NCBI GenBank assembly: GCA_013399855.1
Contig: VXAY01002113.1
Span: 2,228,812 to 2,292,811, forward strand
Reading direction: 5' to 3'
DNA: 64,000 bases
Origin: Oxyruncus cristatus
Lineage: Eukaryota; Chordata; Aves; Passeriformes; Cotingidae
Part shown: in pieces, positions 59,961 to 64,000 of the stretch
Numbering within the stretch: the stretch's first letter is position 1
Layout: the number at the start of each line of letters is the position of its first letter
Position numbers and translations under genes: made by a program
Notes under the pieces: model-generated
What the model was told of the DNA's origin: nothing
The model's database searches: none
The model's input: the letters and a program-made list of their open reading frames with translations, nothing else

Positions 59961-61276
59961 TGCCAGATATCAGGGTAGTCTCAAGGAGGGTTCGAGGTGC
60001 CAAAGAGACGACAGAGGCGAGAGTCAAGTAAGGGGAAGGGCAGAGCCAAGGGAATGCCTGAGGACAGGCTGGGGAGTTCAGTCCTGAGCTCGGCAAGGAT
60101 CAGGACTCCCAAGATCTCTCTCAGCACCTTCAGGTTCACAAGAAAAGAAAAACCTTCCAGACAACAGCAGCACACCCACAAGTCGCCCCTCTGCCCCCAC
60201 AGTGATTCCAGGCTCGGGAAAAGCAACCCCTTTTTCTCCATCCAGGATCCCACTGGAGCCAGAGGCACCCAAGGGGATCACCACCCCCTCCCTGGCACAA
60301 AGGCACAACACCAAGAGGTCTCACCACAACAATTCTGCACACGGCCTTACCTGAGTGTTCTGCAGCTCCAGCCAGAAGACACCAGCACCTCCAGACATCC
60401 TCCTTCCCCGGGGCTATTGAGGGGAAGGCAGGAACTCAAGCTCTTATTGGCACCTGCTGAGCAATTGAGCAAATTGCTGATTGAGAAAAGGTGGACATGG
60501 GAGGGGGTGAAGTCAGCAGCTCCTGGTGTTGGGGGCCAGGCATGAGCAAAACAGATCTTGGCCTGTATTTTAAAAAATAAACCACAATTTGCCCTAGTAA
60601 AGGTTTTTTCCAGTGAGCTCTCCCACCACACATGAGCTGAGCCCCACGTTATGAAGGTCAAACTCATTAAACCCCCCTGCAAGGGCTGTGCTGCTGTGGG
60701 GAGGGGGTTCACAGTCCCACCCCAAAGAGGCCAACTCTGTCCCCAAACTCCCAGCCTTGGATGGCAGGTCAGGAGAACACCATACCCTCCACACCCCTGC
60801 TCCTGTCCTAAAACAGCAGCTTCCCCCTCCAGCTGGGGAGAAAATGACCCAAATGGCTTTAAAACAAATGAATATTAAACGAGTACGTGGCACTGATAGC
60901 AGTGACCGACTGACATGGCACAAATGTCTCCTGTTCTCCAAGGAGCAGTGAATAGCAGCAAGGGCAGGGGGGCAGAGAAACATGTCCCTCAGGGAACTGG
61001 GAGGAGAGGGGTCAGGACAGGAGGGAGAGTGGGGCTTTAACCGGGGGTCTGCAGAGGCCAAGGGCAAGCATCCCAGGGCCAAGATAGCAGGATGCTGGGT
61101 CATGAGCAAGAGCCTGTGCCCTCCATGCCACCAAGCATCCCACCCCAGTGAGTAATGCCCTGAGCTGGCAGCTGCAGGCTGAGACAAATGGGATTTCAAA
61201 TGGGGTGGCTGAGGTGGTTGGAATGGCTGCCCTTCCTCCAGGGAGGGAGCTCTGCGCTCACAAACGACCTCGGCCA

Positions 61277-61290
61277 TGACCAGGGGGCAC
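61277..61290 (+). promoter_or_regulatory. CTCF-like motif
   Basis: TGACCAGGGGGCAC matches the CTCF core CCASYAGRKGGCRS at 12 of 14 positions, with mismatches in the first two. It lies about 7.9 kb upstream of the CACNA1G start codon. Single motifs of this quality are common by chance. Confidence 0.25.
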
Positions 61291-62029
61291 AACTGAGCGC
61301 CACTGGCCCTTCGGCACCCCAAACTTTGCTCCTTTGCTGCTTAACCCCCTTCCATATTATTTATATTGCAGCTCATCCATAACAACCCTTGGTGTGGAAA
61401 GGGTTTCCTTTTTTTACCCCTTTCCTTTTTTTTTTTTTTTTTCATACAAGGCCTCTGCTGGGAAATCTTTGTAATTAATGGCCCTTTAAAGTAAAATATA
61501 ATTAAAAATAATGTGGAGCATTCTGAAGCCCGCTGGCAGCTTGTGATGAGAGTGGCTGATGGGGTGCAGGGCAGTCGGGTGGCTGTGGGTGCTGCAGACA
61601 GTGGGGTCCAGGCTGGGGAGTGGTTACCCACTGCAATATCCTGGGGTGGGCTCATCCTGGCCTCCTTTCACCCTAAAGCAATTTCTAAATCACCAAGAGC
61701 ACCTGGACTTCTTTGTCCCAGCCGTGGGGACACTGAGGTGCATCTCTCCATCCGCCCATGGGAGATGGGACATGGGTGGCTCTGCTGGGATGAGATGCTG
61801 AACAGAAGAGCATTGGGGCAAGGGGAGATCCAATCCCACCCTACCCCTGGGTGGTGGGTGATGTGTCCATACACACCCAGGGAGCCTTCTTGGATAGAGG
61901 AGTCTGATTTTGACACTTTTAGAGAGCTAGGGAGGGAAAAGGGCTTGTTGAGCCCCTGTCAAAGCCTGTGCTCCCCAGTCATCCTCTTGCAGAAGCCAAG
62001 CACTGCAGAAGTGTGGAAATGAGGACTGG

Positions 62030-62350
62030 CTCATTTAAATTTAATGCTGATGAGGAGATCTTCCTCCTCTTTCCAGCAGAGAGCAGATGTTCTCGTTTCA
62101 CATAGGCAAGGCGTCTCTAAATCACTTCCCCAGCAGCGAAGTGGACAGTGATGTCATTGTTTATAGGTTATTAGTAATTATTTCATGGGCAAACCTGACA
62201 TTTTTCCCTTTTAAACATACCCCGAGACGGATTCTGGGTTTCTGCCACTGAAAATACCCTGGCGGTCCCGCCGTCAGCCTCCTTCCAAGATCGAGGCTGC
62301 TTTCCTCATGGCACATAATTAAAACAGCACTTTGAATTTTCAGCAGCTCG
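62030..62350. promoter_or_regulatory. AT-rich block near right edge, candidate enhancer
   Basis: This high-complexity sequence includes CATTTAAATTTAATGC, GTTATTAGTAATTATTTC and CACATAATTAAAACAGC. It borders a CpG-rich stretch. There is no coding potential or repeat signature. Confidence 0.2.
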
Positions 62351-62479
62351 CAACATCTTCGTGATGCACGGGAGCCCAGGCAACAGCTCTCTGCCGAGCC
62401 CGGCCCCTCCCGAGGGCAGCTGTGCCTGCACGGGGCGTGCGGGCGCGGGCGTGCAAGGAGCGGTGGCAGAGCAGCACGG

Positions 62480-62548
62480 TGACCCCTGGGTGGTGGGTGA
62501 CCCCTGGGTGGTGGGTGACCCCCGGGTGGAGGGTGACCCCGGGTGGGA
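62480..62548. repeat. 18-bp minisatellite, ~3.8 copies
   Basis: The unit TGACCCCTGGGTGGTGGG occurs at 62,480-62,497 and 62,498-62,515 exactly, then in two diverged copies. It sits in a CpG-rich stretch and is likely to vary in copy number between individuals. Confidence 0.92.
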
Positions 62549-64000
62549 GCCACGTGCCAGCCGCTCAGGACCACCTGGGTGTGGTCCCCTGCCCTGCGCC
62601 GGCTCCGGCCGCTCCTCGCCGTGCCGGTGTGGGGTGGTGGTGGCGGCACCCGGGATGCTTTTAGCCAGTTCGACACGTTTTAGCCGGATCACGCAGCCTC
62701 GCCTGCTGGCCTTCCTCTGGCACGAATTGTGATTACCTTAACGAATCTACAGGCAACGTGAGCAGCTTGCTGCTGGGGGTTTAACCCGCCCAGTGGCGCT
62801 GTGGGCTGGGAGGGTCACCTCTTGGTTCGGGGCTGCCCAGCCCTTCACGAGCACACACAGCCAGAGCCAACAGGACCAAGAAAAGATTCACGGGCGCAGG
62901 GGGCGCCAGATCTGGCAGGTCGGGGCTGTCAGGGCGGGATAAGAGCAGAGCCCACAGGGATCTGGCTGCCCTGCGGGGTGCAGGGAGCCAGGGGATTAGT
63001 GAGTGCGGTACTGTGAAGCCCTCTAACACCAGGGCAGCCCAATGCCAGCCCCATGCCACTTCTCATGCTCTGCACACTGGTACCAGCCCAGTATGTCCCC
63101 CTGACCACCCTTTTCTTGGGATACGGAGTGAGCTTGGTGGTTGCAAAGCAGCCTTTTAGCAGTTTGCCCCTCCAGCCTTCCCCATGGGAGCTCTCTGAGC
63201 AGCAGCCCAAGTCCTCAGACCACACACGGATGAGGCAAAGGACTGGCAGGTGCTCCCCACCAACCTCCCAGTAGCCCCACAGCAAGGCATAAGGCATCAA
63301 CAGGATCAAAGCCTGTTCCTGCCTCCACTTCGCCCCCTTCCCAGAGCTCAAGAAGCTCAATCTGCCTTGAAAAGTGGTACAAAAGGCAGCTTGGGAGTTG
63401 CGTGGGAAAGCCTGAACCTGGCTGTGTCCCAAATGGCTTCATATCTCCCAGAACAGCCCTGGGCAAGCCCCAGCACACCAGACCTGGACGTGGCACTCGG
63501 TCACCCTCAGCACAGTGAGTCCTGAGTCCAGCCCCAAAAGCCACTCTCCCACAGTGCCCAGGTCCTTCTCACTTGGGACTGACCCAGCTCATCCTCATGG
63601 GTACCAGCCACCACCCAAAAATCACCCAGGGCTTCCTCCCACCATGACCCTGTCCCATTTCACCCCCTGAGTGCCTGGCTGTGACTGCCCTGACCCGGCC
63701 CCAGCATGGGCCAGTGATGCTTTAGTCTGTGTCCAACCCCGCATATAGGGCACAATCCCAGCTTTATTTCAGCACAAACCAGGCTCCATTCAGTCTTTGC
63801 CCTCCAAGAGCCGAGTCTCAGATGTCTCCCACCACTGGAGCTACCCCTGCCCTTCTCCCATCCCAATTCCTGCCCATGCTGGTGGGACTGGGGCAGCTCC
63901 CACCCGCAGTGCAGAGCAGGCACAAGGCACTCACATGCATAGAGGAGCCAGCAATGAAACAGAGTATGTTAGTGCTCCCCTAACCAACAGAGGGGAGTTA

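Larger units (their letters stand above)
54961..64000. other. Upstream flank of CACNA1G, no gene recognised
   Basis: In mammals the gene upstream of CACNA1G is SPATA20, but no matching reading frame is seen within these 9 kb. The stretch holds the longest CR1 copy (59,191-59,640), two AT-rich enhancer-like blocks (55,740-55,990 and 58,190-58,610), a CpG-rich patch (59,690-59,960) and a CTCF-like motif (61,277-61,290). Towards the right edge are a further AT-rich block (62,030-62,350) and a CpG-rich minisatellite region (62,370-62,650). Open frames up to 242 codons are present without recognisable domains. Confidence 0.65.

Noticed and set aside
60594..61322. A 242-codon minus-strand open frame upstream of the gene
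   Set aside because: No recognisable domain, no match to the expected neighbour SPATA20, and overlapping open frames on the other strand.
62891..62908. GGGCGCAGGGGGCGCC as a CTCF site
   Set aside because: It keeps only the GGGGGC core and mismatches the first part of the consensus. It is a plain GC-rich palindrome.
1..64000. Bacterial-type features (operons, CRISPR arrays, insertion sequences, ribosome binding sites)
   Set aside because: The gene has spliced exons of a vertebrate channel and the repeats are CR1 LINEs. No regularly spaced direct repeats or bacterial reading-frame density are present.
1..64000. tRNA, rRNA or known microRNA genes
   Set aside because: I saw no tRNA A/B-box pair with a cloverleaf, no rRNA stretch and no hairpin that I recognise. 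A dedicated covariance-model search would be needed to exclude small RNAs fully.

Overview
The window looks like part of a bird genome. The transposable-element load is very low. The only elements I can recognise are three 5'-truncated CR1 LINE 3' ends, with the terminal ATTCTATG-type octamers usual in birds. Introns are long, gene density is low and a CpG island surrounds the first exon. No bacterial, viral or organellar gene organisation is visible.

One gene can be supported, on the minus strand: the 5' part of a T-type voltage-gated calcium channel alpha-1 subunit, best matched to CACNA1G (Cav3.1). Read in gene order from right to left, the layout is as follows. Positions 54,205-64,000 are upstream flank with no recognisable gene. 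Positions 53,441-54,204 are an assembly gap of 764 N that probably hides the transcription start and 5'UTR. Coding exon 1 is 53,422-53,181, with the ATG at 53,422. Intron 1 is 53,180-9,077 (about 44.1 kb). Exon 2 is 9,076-8,965, intron 2 is 8,964-8,467 and exon 3 is 8,466-8,333. The visible part of intron 3 is 8,332-1. The three exons join in frame and encode about the first 163 residues: the cytoplasmic N-terminus and segments S1, S2 and the start of S3 of the first voltage sensor. The rest of the channel lies left of position 1.

The clearest structural result is that intron 1 has the marks of a minor-spliceosome (U12-type, GT-AG) intron. It has a GTATCCTTT donor and a TCCTTGAC branch sequence with its adenosine 14 nt before the intron end, and it has no polypyrimidine tract. 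This assignment is also the only one of three nearby donors that keeps exons 1 and 2 in frame. The two more ordinary-looking donors 13 and 28 nt further on would shift the frame.

The remaining ~63 kb is non-coding. It holds a few minisatellites and simple repeats, several CpG-rich patches and AT-rich blocks with homeodomain/POU-type palindromes that are candidate enhancers. It also holds five RFX X-box-like palindromes, three of them within about 105 bp and one lying upstream of a CRE and a TATA box. All regulatory statements rest on motifs seen by eye. I found no previously undescribed multi-gene system in this window.
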